Source of the DNA: Bacillota bacterium
GTDB lineage: Bacteria > Bacillota > Clostridia > Oscillospirales > Acutalibacteraceae
Assembly: GCA_023420245.1 (NCBI GenBank)
Contig: JAEZWL010000235.1
Coordinates: forward strand, 1 to 8,078
DNA: 8,078 nucleotides
Direction: 5' to 3'
Position 1 is the first letter of the stretch. Every line of letters begins with the position of its first letter. Shown piece by piece: positions 1 through 6,818 of the stretch. The translations under genes were made by a program, and so were the position numbers. The notes under the pieces are model-generated. The model worked only from the letters and a program-made list of their open reading frames with translations, searched no databases and was not told where the DNA came from.

Positions 1-2
1 TG

Positions 3-860
3 CTAGTTCCTTCCCTCCGCTAATTTTTCATTTACTATCTCATAAAAGTTATTGTTTTTCAGCTTAATAATTTTTACCGATTGTCTGGATCGGCGGCATT
101 CGATTTTTTGATGATCCTGAATTTTAACGATGGTTTCTCCGTCAATCGTCAGAAAAATTTCGCTGTCATAATTGGAGGAAGCTTCTACGCAAAGTCTCGC
201 GTCCGGACCAAAGACAACAGGTCTGGTAAATAGGGCATGCGGGCAAATCGGAGAAAGGATAATGCAGCTCATGCTGGGGTCAACCACAGGACCGCCGGCG
301 GCCAGCGAATATGCGGTTGAACCGGTCGGAGTAGAGAGAATTAACCCGTCTGCGCGATATTTGCAAACGTTGGTGTCATTGAAACTAACGTTCAAATCCA
401 GTATTTTGGAAAGCGAGCCTCTTGCGATTACCGCATCGTTTAAAGAATAGTAGTATTCTTTTTTTCCTTCTGCTTCCAAATGAATCTCAAGCATCATACG
501 ATTTTCAATTGTATAATCGCCGTTAACCAGCAGCTTCAGCTTATCCAGCTCATTTGTTTCCAAACCCGCGACATACCCAAGCCTTCCGGTATTAATCCCG
601 AGAATCGGCTTGTCAGCCTCCGCAGCATGCCTTGCGGCATGGATGATTGTTCCATCTCCTCCGACTACAACCATAAGATCACAATCACAGATCATCGTAT
701 TAAAATCGTTAAAGAAGCACACGTTATGGTTTTGGAAGCTTTGTTCAAAATTCGCCTGCATTAATACGTTCGCACCGTATTCCATTACTCTTTCGATTAC
801 TTTTCCTGTATGCAACAGAGCGTTCGTTTTACTTAGATTTGGTATGACCGCGATTTTCAA
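3..860 (-). CDS. nadK: NAD kinase
   Basis: Cytoplasmic enzyme that phosphorylates NAD to NADP at the 2'-hydroxyl of the adenosine ribose, setting the cell's NADP(H) pool. With the start chosen here it is 285 residues, normal for the family. Visible signatures are GGDGT at residues 67-71 (nucleotide-binding/catalytic loop), NTGRLGY from residue 90, LNDA at 140-143, the long glycine-rich block around STPTGSTAYS within 170-191, PICPH at 204-208 and DGE at 240-242. The frame stays open upstream to an ATG at 923, but that would add 21 residues overlapping tlyA with no family resemblance. ATG 875 and GTG 872 and 869 are also in frame. I chose the TTG at 858-860 because it gives the typical N-terminus (M)KIAVIPN and has GGTGGTG 6-8 bases upstream. 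It begins one base after the tlyA stop. It ends in TAG at 3-5, so what follows lies outside the window; argR and recN are common there in relatives. Family call very secure; start uncertain by 3-5 codons. Confidence 0.95.
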   Translation of the reverse strand: MKIAVIPNLSKTNALLHTGKVIERVMEYGANVLMQANFEQSFQNHNVCFFNDFNTMICDCDLMVVVGGDGTIIHAARHAAEADKPILGINTGRLGYVAGLETNELDKLKLLVNGDYTIENRMMLEIHLEAEGKKEYYYSLNDAVIARGSLSKILDLNVSFNDTNVCKYRADGLILSTPTGSTAYSLAAGGPVVDPSMSCIILSPICPHALFTRPVVFGPDARLCVEASSNYDSEIFLTIDGETIVKIQDHQKIECRRSRQSVKIIKLKNNNFYEIVNEKLAEGRN

Positions 861-861
861 T

Positions 862-1674
862 TTATTCACCACCATTAAGCAGGTCATGGGATTCTTGCAC
901 AAGTCCATTGATATTCCATTCAATACTTTTCGGCTCGCTGGACTTTTGCAGGTAAATCAGATATTCTATATTCCCTTCCGGTCCTTTTACGGGAGAAAAA
1001 GTTAAGCCTAAAATAGAAAAACCGTTATCCAGTACGAAATGACAAATCTTATCAATTACTTCCCTATGAATGGAGGGCTCCCGGACAACGCCTTTTTTGC
1101 CCACTTTTCCTTTACCGGCTTCAAACTGAGGTTTAATCAGACAAACTGCCTGTGCGTTATCGTTCATAAACCTTCTTGCTACCGGAAGAACAAGACAAAG
1201 AGAAATAAAAGAGACATCCACGCTGAAAAAATCGATTAAATCAGGCACCTGCTCAGAGGTTAAGTATCTTACGTTGGTTCGCTCCAGATTAACCACTCTG
1301 GAATCAGTCCTTAATTTCCATGCAAGCTGCCCATAGCCGACATCAATAGAATAGACCTTTTTCGCACCTTTTTGGAGCATACAATCGGTAAATCCTCCGG
1401 TAGAGGCTCCAATATCCATTGTTATTTTATCCTTTAAGGTGATAGAAAACACTTTCATTGCCTTTTCCAGCTTTAGTCCGCCGCGGCTGACATAAGGCAT
1501 GGTTTCCCCTCTTATTACTATTTTTGTATCGACTGCCAGCATCGTTCCGGGCTTATCTGATTTTTGATTGTCAATGTAAACATTGCCCATCATAATCATG
1601 ACTTTTGCTTTTTCACGGCTTTCGGCAAGACCGCGCTCAAAAATCAGGCAATCCAGCCTCTTCTTTTCTATCAC
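862..1674 (-). CDS. tlyA: TlyA family rRNA (cytidine-2'-O)-methyltransferase
   Basis: S4-domain plus FtsJ-like SAM-dependent methyltransferase. Characterised TlyA enzymes 2'-O-methylate cytidines of 16S and/or 23S rRNA; the older label hemolysin is often carried by this family. With the start chosen here it is 270 residues. An S4 RNA-binding domain covers about residues 3-60 (KKRLDCLIFERGLAESREKA). The methyltransferase fold follows, with SRGGLKLEKA from residue 63, the SAM-binding loop DIGASTGGFTD at 87-97, SVDVSFISL near 153, IKPQFEAG near 181 and KGPEGNIEYL near 230. The K-D-K-E tetrad of FtsJ-like 2'-O-methyltransferases can be matched to K68, D153, K181 and E237. A GTG at 1683 would add three residues, but the GTG at 1674-1672 has GGAG with an 8-base spacer and forms a GTGA overlap with the dxs stop. 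Lies between dxs and nadK, an arrangement common in Firmicutes. Which rRNA it modifies cannot be read from sequence alone. Confidence 0.94.
   Translation of the reverse strand: MIEKKRLDCLIFERGLAESREKAKVMIMMGNVYIDNQKSDKPGTMLAVDTKIVIRGETMPYVSRGGLKLEKAMKVFSITLKDKITMDIGASTGGFTDCMLQKGAKKVYSIDVGYGQLAWKLRTDSRVVNLERTNVRYLTSEQVPDLIDFFSVDVSFISLCLVLPVARRFMNDNAQAVCLIKPQFEAGKGKVGKKGVVREPSIHREVIDKICHFVLDNGFSILGLTFSPVKGPEGNIEYLIYLQKSSEPKSIEWNINGLVQESHDLLNGGE
867..873 (-). promoter_or_regulatory. Probable Shine-Dalgarno site for nadK, inside the end of tlyA
   Basis: On the minus strand this reads GGTGGTG, ending 6 bases before the TTG at 860-858. It lies in the Gly-Gly-Glu codons that end tlyA, so ribosomes finishing tlyA would sit on it. 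It is imperfect compared with AGGAGG, but the competing ATG at 875 has no purine-rich sequence at the proper distance. It is the main sequence argument for the TTG start. Confidence 0.45.
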
Positions 1675-3527
1675 TTTTCGCACTCCATCAAAATCAGTTT
1701 TATCATTCCTCTGTCATCCAATTCCAGCTTGTTTAAGGATTGAAGCATCGTCGCGTGTGGGACAAAGCTTTTGATTCCCCGCAAATAATAATGACCCTGA
1801 AAACCTTCGGAATTCATCAAACAGCAGAAGTGTTCACCTACTCCGCCCTGTTCTATCCCTTCTTCAAAGAAAAAAACCTTCTTAGCGGTTGCCGCGCAGG
1901 ATACGGCGTCGCGATCAATTGGTTTAATCCGGTTCAGTTTAAGGATACGAACCGGTATTCCCCTCTCGTTTAAGGCTGCTATCGCTTTGCATGCGAAAGA
2001 AAACAGCCTCCCATAAGTTACAATTAAAATTTCGGCGGATTCATCCCCGTAAATGTCATAAGCTTTACAACTGCTTTTATAATCAAACGGGCGAAAGAGT
2101 TGTCTTCCACGCGGATAACGAATGGCGCAAACCCCATGATCCTCATATGCAGACTGCTTTAAACTCAAATATAGTTCATCGTAATAAGAGGGAGAATAAA
2201 TCGTGACGCCGGGAATGGTATTTAAAAACGCCACGTCAAAAATTCCCTGATGGGTCTCTCCGTCTTCCCCGACAATTCCGGCTCGATCAATCGCCAGAAT
2301 CATTTTTACTTTTTGCAGCGCGGCATCGTGAATAATCTGATCATAACTGCGCTGTAAAAAAGAGGAATAAATCGCGCAGACGGGTAACAGACCGCCTGTG
2401 GCTAAGCCTCCCGCAAACGTGATCGCATGCTCCTCTGCAATTCCCGTGTCAAAAATGCGCTGCGGGAATTGTCTGGCAAAGGGGGTTAGCCCCGTTCCAA
2501 TTTCCATGGCAGCCGTAATCGCGCATATTTTTTCATCGTTGGCAGCAAGTGCGCAAATATCTTTTCCAAACATACTAGAAAAGCTTTCGCCGGAGGAAAT
2601 TGTCTCTCCGGTATCAACATTAAAACTGGAAATGCCATGAAACGCGCCCGGATTTTGCTCTGCAAAGGGATATCCCTTTCCTTTGCGGGTTATTATGTGT
2701 AAGAGAATTGGGTGTTGTATATTTTTAATATTTTCCAAAACATTAATTAGCTTGCTTAAATTATGTCCATCAAACGGTCCGTAGTAGTAAAAGCCCATGT
2801 CCTCAAAAATAGTACTGTTGTACAAAACCTGCTTCAAGGCTACCTTGGATTTTGTAATAACCTGATGTACCGGTTTACCAAGCAGGGGAACATGATCCAA
2901 AGCGTTCTCAACGTTTCCCTTTACCTTAAAATACCCGGGGTTTGTACGGATATGGGCAAGGTAGCGTGCCATTGAACCGACATTGCGGGAGATGGACATT
3001 TTATTGTCATTTAGAATTACAATAAAATTCTTTTTGTAACGGCCGGCATTATTCAATCCTTCATAGGCGAGCCCGCCGGTCAAGGCGCCGTCTCCGATTA
3101 CCGCGATTACGTGTCCCGGGTCCCCTTGCAGCTCTTTTGCGTTAGCAAGACCCAACGCCGAGGATATGGAAGTACTGCTGTGGCCGGAAGTAAAGGGATC
3201 GTATTCGCTTTCCAGACGATTTGGGTAACCGGATAAGCCTCCCTGCGTTCGAATTGTGGATATGTTGTCTTTCCGTCCGGTCAGAATTTTATGTGTATAC
3301 GATTGGTGACCGACATCCCAGACAATTTTATCCTGCGGGGTTCCAAAAACACGGTGAAGCGCAACCGTAAGTTCAACCACCCCCAGATTAGAGGCAAGAT
3401 GACCGCCGTTGTTTGATACGGTATTTATGATTTGGTTGCGAATTTCACCACATAGAGAGTTCAGTTCTTCCATTGTGAACCTTTGTAAATCACTTGGAGC
3501 GTTCACACTGTTTAAAAGGTTGTCCAT
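1671..3527 (-). CDS. dxs: 1-deoxy-D-xylulose-5-phosphate synthase
   Basis: Thiamine-diphosphate enzyme that joins pyruvate and glyceraldehyde 3-phosphate to give DXP, the first step of the MEP isoprenoid pathway and a precursor for thiamine and pyridoxal synthesis. It is 618 residues, a normal length. The N-terminal domain has GGHLASNLG (His43), WDVGHQSYTHK near 70, SGHSSTS near 114, and the ThDP/Mg motif GDGALTGG at 145-152 with its Asn in LNDNK near 173-175. YYGPFDGH is near 248 and FHGISSF near 296. The pyrimidine-binding domain has GIAEEHAITFAGG, whose Glu365 matches the catalytic glutamate, then YSSFLQRSYDQ near 387 and DRAGIVGEDGETHQG near 414-428. RYPRG at 470-474 precedes the C-terminal transketolase domain. 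No key residue is missing. ATG 3527 has GAGGT 5-6 bases upstream and starts 11 bases after the folD stop; its own stop overlaps tlyA. The usual partner ispA is not next to it here. Confidence 0.98.
   Translation of the reverse strand: MDNLLNSVNAPSDLQRFTMEELNSLCGEIRNQIINTVSNNGGHLASNLGVVELTVALHRVFGTPQDKIVWDVGHQSYTHKILTGRKDNISTIRTQGGLSGYPNRLESEYDPFTSGHSSTSISSALGLANAKELQGDPGHVIAVIGDGALTGGLAYEGLNNAGRYKKNFIVILNDNKMSISRNVGSMARYLAHIRTNPGYFKVKGNVENALDHVPLLGKPVHQVITKSKVALKQVLYNSTIFEDMGFYYYGPFDGHNLSKLINVLENIKNIQHPILLHIITRKGKGYPFAEQNPGAFHGISSFNVDTGETISSGESFSSMFGKDICALAANDEKICAITAAMEIGTGLTPFARQFPQRIFDTGIAEEHAITFAGGLATGGLLPVCAIYSSFLQRSYDQIIHDAALQKVKMILAIDRAGIVGEDGETHQGIFDVAFLNTIPGVTIYSPSYYDELYLSLKQSAYEDHGVCAIRYPRGRQLFRPFDYKSSCKAYDIYGDESAEILIVTYGRLFSFACKAIAALNERGIPVRILKLNRIKPIDRDAVSCAATAKKVFFFEEGIEQGGVGEHFCCLMNSEGFQGHYYLRGIKSFVPHATMLQSLNKLELDDRGMIKLILMECEK
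1683..1686 (-). promoter_or_regulatory. Shine-Dalgarno site deciding the tlyA start
   Basis: GGAG on the minus strand, within the Met-Glu codons near the end of dxs. It is 8 bases from the GTG at 1674-1672 but overlaps the first base of the alternative GTG at 1683-1681, so it can only serve the former. The chosen GTG shares its last two bases with the dxs TGA (GTGA), a common form of translational coupling. Confidence 0.6.
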
Positions 3528-3532
3528 TGATT

Positions 3533-3537
3533 ACCTC
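3533..3537 (-). promoter_or_regulatory. Shine-Dalgarno site for dxs
   Basis: GAGGT on the minus strand, with GAGG 6 bases before ATG 3527, in the 11-base gap after the folD TAA (3541-3539). It confirms the dxs start. The gap is too short for a promoter or terminator, so dxs is presumably co-transcribed with folD. Confidence 0.7.
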
Positions 3538-3538
3538 A

Positions 3539-4396
3539 TTACGCTTTGATTCCATTCTGTCTCTTTGCCGCAGTAACGGTATTCTTCATAAGCATTGCTA
3601 TTGTCATAGGGCCGACTCCGCCCGGCACCGGTGTAATATGAGAAGCAATCGGTTCTACCTCATCAAAGGCGACATCTCCGCAAAGCTTTCCGTTTTCGTC
3701 CCGGTCCATTCCGACATCAATCACAACCGCGCCCGGCTTTACCATGTCGGCTGTAACAAACTTCGGGATTCCCACGGCGGCTACCAGAATGTCCGCGCTT
3801 TGGCAGACTTCCTTTAAACTCCTTGTTTTACTGTGGCAGATTGTTACCGTACCGTTGTTATGTAGCAAAAGCATTGCCATTGGCTTACCAACAATATTAC
3901 TGCGCCCGATTACAACACAGTTTTTCCCCGCAATATCAATGTTCTCGAAACGAAGCAGCTCGATAACTCCTGCGGGCGTGCAAGGTAAAAAATCAAAATT
4001 TCCAATCATGATCCTGCCCACATTTGAGGGGTGGAACGCGTCCACGTCTTTTTCGGGATTTATCGCCTCGACGACTGCTTCTTCGTCAAGTCCTTCCGGC
4101 AATGGGGATTGCACCAGAATCCCGTTGATATCTTTTTTTGCATTCAGTGTTTTTACCAAATCCATTAATTCCTGCTGCGTGGTGGATGCAGGAAGCGCGT
4201 ATTCCTCTGAATGAATTCCGACAAGCTCGCAGGCTTTCTTTTTGTTATTCACATAGGTGTGAGATGCGGGATCATCCCCGACGATTACGACTGCCAGACC
4301 GGGCTTTACCCCTTTTTTCACGAGGTTCTCCACTTCACCGGCAACCTGAGCCTTTACTTTGGCCGCAATTTCTTTTCCATTAATTAATTTAGCCAT
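3539..4396 (-). CDS. folD: Bifunctional methylenetetrahydrofolate dehydrogenase / methenyltetrahydrofolate cyclohydrolase
   Basis: Cytoplasmic one-carbon enzyme that interconverts 5,10-methylene-THF and 10-formyl-THF, coupling NADP reduction to the supply of formyl groups for purines and initiator tRNA. It is 285 residues, the standard bacterial length. The N-terminal catalytic domain shows VGDDPASHTYVNNKKKA; Tyr48 and Lys52 match the family's catalytic Tyr and Lys. QSPLPEG starts at 96 and DVDAFHPSN at 117, with Gln96 and Asp119 matching other active-site residues. The Rossmann domain begins with PCTPAGVIELL, then GRSNIVGKP at 164-172 (dinucleotide-binding loop), and the signature PVPGGVGPMT at 266-275 closes the active site. 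ATG 4396 has a perfect AGGAGG 6 bases upstream and follows the lgt stop after one base. NadK in the same cluster makes the NADP this enzyme normally uses, a loose functional link only. Confidence 0.98.
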   Translation of the reverse strand: MAKLINGKEIAAKVKAQVAGEVENLVKKGVKPGLAVVIVGDDPASHTYVNNKKKACELVGIHSEEYALPASTTQQELMDLVKTLNAKKDINGILVQSPLPEGLDEEAVVEAINPEKDVDAFHPSNVGRIMIGNFDFLPCTPAGVIELLRFENIDIAGKNCVVIGRSNIVGKPMAMLLLHNNGTVTICHSKTRSLKEVCQSADILVAAVGIPKFVTADMVKPGAVVIDVGMDRDENGKLCGDVAFDEVEPIASHITPVPGGVGPMTIAMLMKNTVTAAKRQNGIKA

Positions 4397-4397
4397 T

Positions 4398-5462
4398 TCA
4401 ATCCTCCTGAATTTTGTCTATCTCTTCGGAGGGATTCACTTCCGCCACAGCCTGCTCCGTTTTTGCCGCGGGCTCTTCAGTCGATTCCTCCGCTAAGATT
4501 TCTTCGGTTACCGGCACATCTGTTGCGTCGAGTTCCTGACCCGATGCACCGTCGTCTTCGATATTTGTAAAAATCGTACTGGTGCCGTCGTCAATCATAT
4601 CCTCCGGAATTTCATCTACAATTCCGTTCAACTCCATTACTTCCTTCGAACCGCAGCCCACCAAGGTCGTTCTGTTCCGGAAGACAACCAGCAGAATCAC
4701 GCCGGCTAAAACTGTTACAACCGCGACCAATTGGGATACACGAATCGGAAGATATGGGGTGATCAGACTATCGGTTCTCAATCCTTCGATAAAAAACCGG
4801 CCAGTTCCGTACCAAATCAAATAAAGGATAAATATCTGCCCATCATATCTTCTGAATTTACGGCTGAAAATATGTAGCAGGACAAAACCTAAAATGCACC
4901 AAAGGGATTCATAAAGAAAGCAGGGGTGAACCGGGCCGCTTGCTATTCTGGCGGTATTTTCGCTAACCATTCCCCAGGGAAGGTTGGTTTCGACACCAAA
5001 TGCCTCTTGGTTTACAAAATTGCCCCAACGTCCGATGGATTGACCAATCAAAAAACCGAGCGCCGCCAAGTCTAAAACTGTGGCAACATTGATTTTATGG
5101 AATTTTGCAATTAATGCACCGCAGAGAACACCGCCGATGATGCCTCCATAAATGCCGAGACCACCCTCCCAGATATAAAGCGCGCTGATCGGATTTTTAA
5201 TATACTGATCACTGGTGGAAAAAAGAACATAATAAGCCCTTGCTCCGATAATTCCACCGATAATTCCGATAATTACCGCATCGAGAAGCTTATCTTCGTT
5301 AATACGAAACTTCTTACTGCTTACCATGGCATAGAGAAATGCCAGTAAAAAACCGACTGCGATAATTACCCCATACCATTGGACATTTAAGGTACCAATA
5401 GAAAACGCTTTTGGGTTAATCGTAATATTAATATTTAGATTCGGAAATTGCACATGATACAT
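4398..5462 (-). CDS. lgt: Phosphatidylglycerol-prolipoprotein diacylglyceryl transferase, with acidic C-terminal tail
   Basis: Inner-membrane enzyme that moves a diacylglyceryl group from phosphatidylglycerol to the lipobox cysteine of prolipoproteins, the first step of lipoprotein maturation. It is 354 residues, longer than the roughly 250-300 usual for the family. The first ~265 residues are a polytopic membrane domain with hydrophobic segments near 27-47, 60-80, 95-120, 127-143, 183-200, 208-226 and 243-262. Signatures include QWYG (Tyr30), GRWGNFVNQE (Arg145, Asn148, Glu153), HPCFLYES near 179 and YGTGRFFIEGLR (Tyr218, Arg222, Glu226, Arg229). These match essential E. coli residues; the E. 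coli His103 position is Tyr105 here (GIYGG). Residues ~273-354 form a hydrophilic tail with 27 Asp/Glu and three Lys, expected in the cytoplasm from Lgt topology; its function is unknown. ATG 5462 has AGGGGA about 6 bases upstream. folD follows after one base. Confidence 0.96.
   Translation of the reverse strand: MYHVQFPNLNINITINPKAFSIGTLNVQWYGVIIAVGFLLAFLYAMVSSKKFRINEDKLLDAVIIGIIGGIIGARAYYVLFSTSDQYIKNPISALYIWEGGLGIYGGIIGGVLCGALIAKFHKINVATVLDLAALGFLIGQSIGRWGNFVNQEAFGVETNLPWGMVSENTARIASGPVHPCFLYESLWCILGFVLLHIFSRKFRRYDGQIFILYLIWYGTGRFFIEGLRTDSLITPYLPIRVSQLVAVVTVLAGVILLVVFRNRTTLVGCGSKEVMELNGIVDEIPEDMIDDGTSTIFTNIEDDGASGQELDATDVPVTEEILAEESTEEPAAKTEQAVAEVNPSEEIDKIQED
4403..4408 (-). promoter_or_regulatory. 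Strong Shine-Dalgarno site for folD inside the lgt 3' end
   Basis: AGGAGG on the minus strand with a 6-base spacer to ATG 4396. It falls within the Gln-Glu-Asp codons that end lgt; the lgt TGA and one base separate it from the folD start. The last codons of lgt therefore double as the folD ribosome binding site, implying co-transcription and probable coupling. Confidence 0.8.
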
Positions 5463-5534
5463 ATGACTTCCCCTTTTCTCTGCGTATTATTTTTAACCGG
5501 ACAAGCTGCACGCAAAACATTGACTGTGTATTTT
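5463..5534 (-). other. 72-base intergenic gap between yfmH and lgt
   Basis: The only real non-coding stretch in the window. It carries the lgt Shine-Dalgarno site, AGGGGA at 5469-5474 on the minus strand. An AT-rich segment around 5485-5500 contains TAATAC-like sequence and TTGCGT or TTGTCC lies upstream, but no pair has both good boxes and a 16-18 base spacing, so a promoter is only possible. I see no strong stem-loop followed by a T run, hence no sign that transcription stops between yfmH and lgt. Confidence 0.4.
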
Positions 5535-6818
5535 TCAGTTAAGCGGTTTTACGACAGAAAGTGCGGAATACTCCGGCTTTAGCTGAGTGTTTAAACGATT
5601 TTGTACGGAATTGATATCTGCCTTTGCGACAGAATCTATATACTCGAACAATTCCCTGCCTGAGAAGGCATCAGCAGCCATTGCGTTTGCCAGATAATCA
5701 ACGCTGTTAAACGATGAGATAATCCGACCGTAAACCGACTTCTTTGAACGTTCAAATGCCACGGGGTCAATCCCGTTTTTTCTGATTCTCGCAATTTCCT
5801 GATTGATTTCACCGGCAACCGCGTCGGGATCCTTGGACTCGCCGGAAAAAATGACTGCGGCATATCCCGAGCCTTCAAAATACTCATAGGAAAAGGAGGA
5901 CTGATTGATCAGACCGGCATCCAGCAATCGGCGAAACAACGGAGAAGCATCCGACGCCAGAAGCTCCAGAAGAATTTCCGTATTGGCAATTTCCTGAACC
6001 GACAATCGGTTTTTAGAAGCTGGTTCTTTAAACCCGAATTGAAACAGAGGCGAGGATACGGAAAGCTTTTGCTCTACTTTGCTTTTTACAATTTCCAGCG
6101 GCTCTTCTTTGAAAATTTTCTCCAGCTGAAGCGGCTTGGAGGGCTTTAGCATTTTATCGCAAAGCTCCAGAACCTTTTCATATTCAACATTTCCCGCGAT
6201 ACATAGCACCATGTTGTTTAAATTATAAAACGTATGATAACACTTATACAACAGCTCCGGGGTTATTTCAGCGATACTCTCGACAGAGCCCGCAATATCA
6301 ATTTTCACCGGGTGATTATGGTACAGAGCACCCAGAAGATTAAACAGGACACGCCACTGAGGATCATCGTCATACATACGAATTTCCTGACCGATAATGC
6401 CCTGTTCCTTTTTTACGGTTTCATCCGTAAAGTATGGAGACTGTGCGAAATCCAACAGTATTTCGAGAGAGTCATAAAAATTTTCCGTGCAGGAAAACAA
6501 ATAACAGGTCGAATCAAATGAAGTATACGCGTTAGCGGACGCTCCGGTTTTTGCATAACGGGTAAACGCGTCCCCGTCTTCACTTTCAAAGAGCTTATGC
6601 TCCAAATAGTGGGCAATGCCCGCCGGAACGCTGTTCGGATCCGTATCATCGGAGGTTTTAAACGCATTGTCGATCGAACCGTATTTTGTGCCGAAAACGG
6701 CATATGCCGAATTGTTATGCTCCTTTGGATAAATAAAAATTTTTAATCCGGTCGAATGAATTACTTCGTAATATTTATCGCCGACGCGTTCACTTTTAAT
6801 TTCTTTGATAATATTCAT
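5535..6818 (-). CDS. yfmH: M16 family zinc metallopeptidase, YfmH/YmfH type (EF-P 5-aminopentanol modification-associated)
   Basis: Member of the M16 (pitrilysin/processing peptidase) family, 427 residues, consisting of an N-terminal M16 domain and a C-terminal M16 domain. The inverted zinc motif HxxEH is intact as HYLEH at 70-74, within GIAHYLEHKLFESEDGD; the distal zinc ligand is probably Glu145 in GIIGQEIRMYDDDP, with Glu138 nearby. GASANAYTSFDSTCYLFS around 92-109 and HPVKIDIAG near 169-177 are typical of the YmfH subgroup (B. subtilis ymfH). Database naming links this family to 5-aminopentanol modification of elongation factor P; the substrate and reaction are not evident from sequence, and a peptide-processing role is equally conceivable. 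No signal peptide is seen, so it is probably cytoplasmic. ATG 6818 overlaps the yfmF stop as ATGA, with purine-rich GGGGAAGAAG upstream, indicating coupled synthesis and probably a heterodimer. Confidence 0.9.
   Translation of the reverse strand: MNIIKEIKSERVGDKYYEVIHSTGLKIFIYPKEHNNSAYAVFGTKYGSIDNAFKTSDDTDPNSVPAGIAHYLEHKLFESEDGDAFTRYAKTGASANAYTSFDSTCYLFSCTENFYDSLEILLDFAQSPYFTDETVKKEQGIIGQEIRMYDDDPQWRVLFNLLGALYHNHPVKIDIAGSVESIAEITPELLYKCYHTFYNLNNMVLCIAGNVEYEKVLELCDKMLKPSKPLQLEKIFKEEPLEIVKSKVEQKLSVSSPLFQFGFKEPASKNRLSVQEIANTEILLELLASDASPLFRRLLDAGLINQSSFSYEYFEGSGYAAVIFSGESKDPDAVAGEINQEIARIRKNGIDPVAFERSKKSVYGRIISSFNSVDYLANAMAADAFSGRELFEYIDSVAKADINSVQNRLNTQLKPEYSALSVVKPLN

Noticed and set aside
172..1005. 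Plus-strand open frames opposite nadK and tlyA, up to 131 codons
   Set aside because: They lie antisense to strongly conserved coding sequence, resemble no family I know, and lack convincing ribosome binding sites.
3744..4383. Plus-strand open frames of 156 and 81 codons opposite folD
   Set aside because: Shadow frames created by the codon composition of folD, whose motifs are complete on the other strand.
5485..5515. Possible sigma-A type promoter for lgt in the gap
   Set aside because: TTGCGT or TTGTCC with TAATAC or TAAAAA does not give a 16-18 base spacing with good boxes; too weak to list as a promoter.
6413..6703. Minus-strand 96-codon frame within yfmH
   Set aside because: Alternate-frame shadow; the yfmH frame contains the HxxEH and other conserved M16 motifs across this region.
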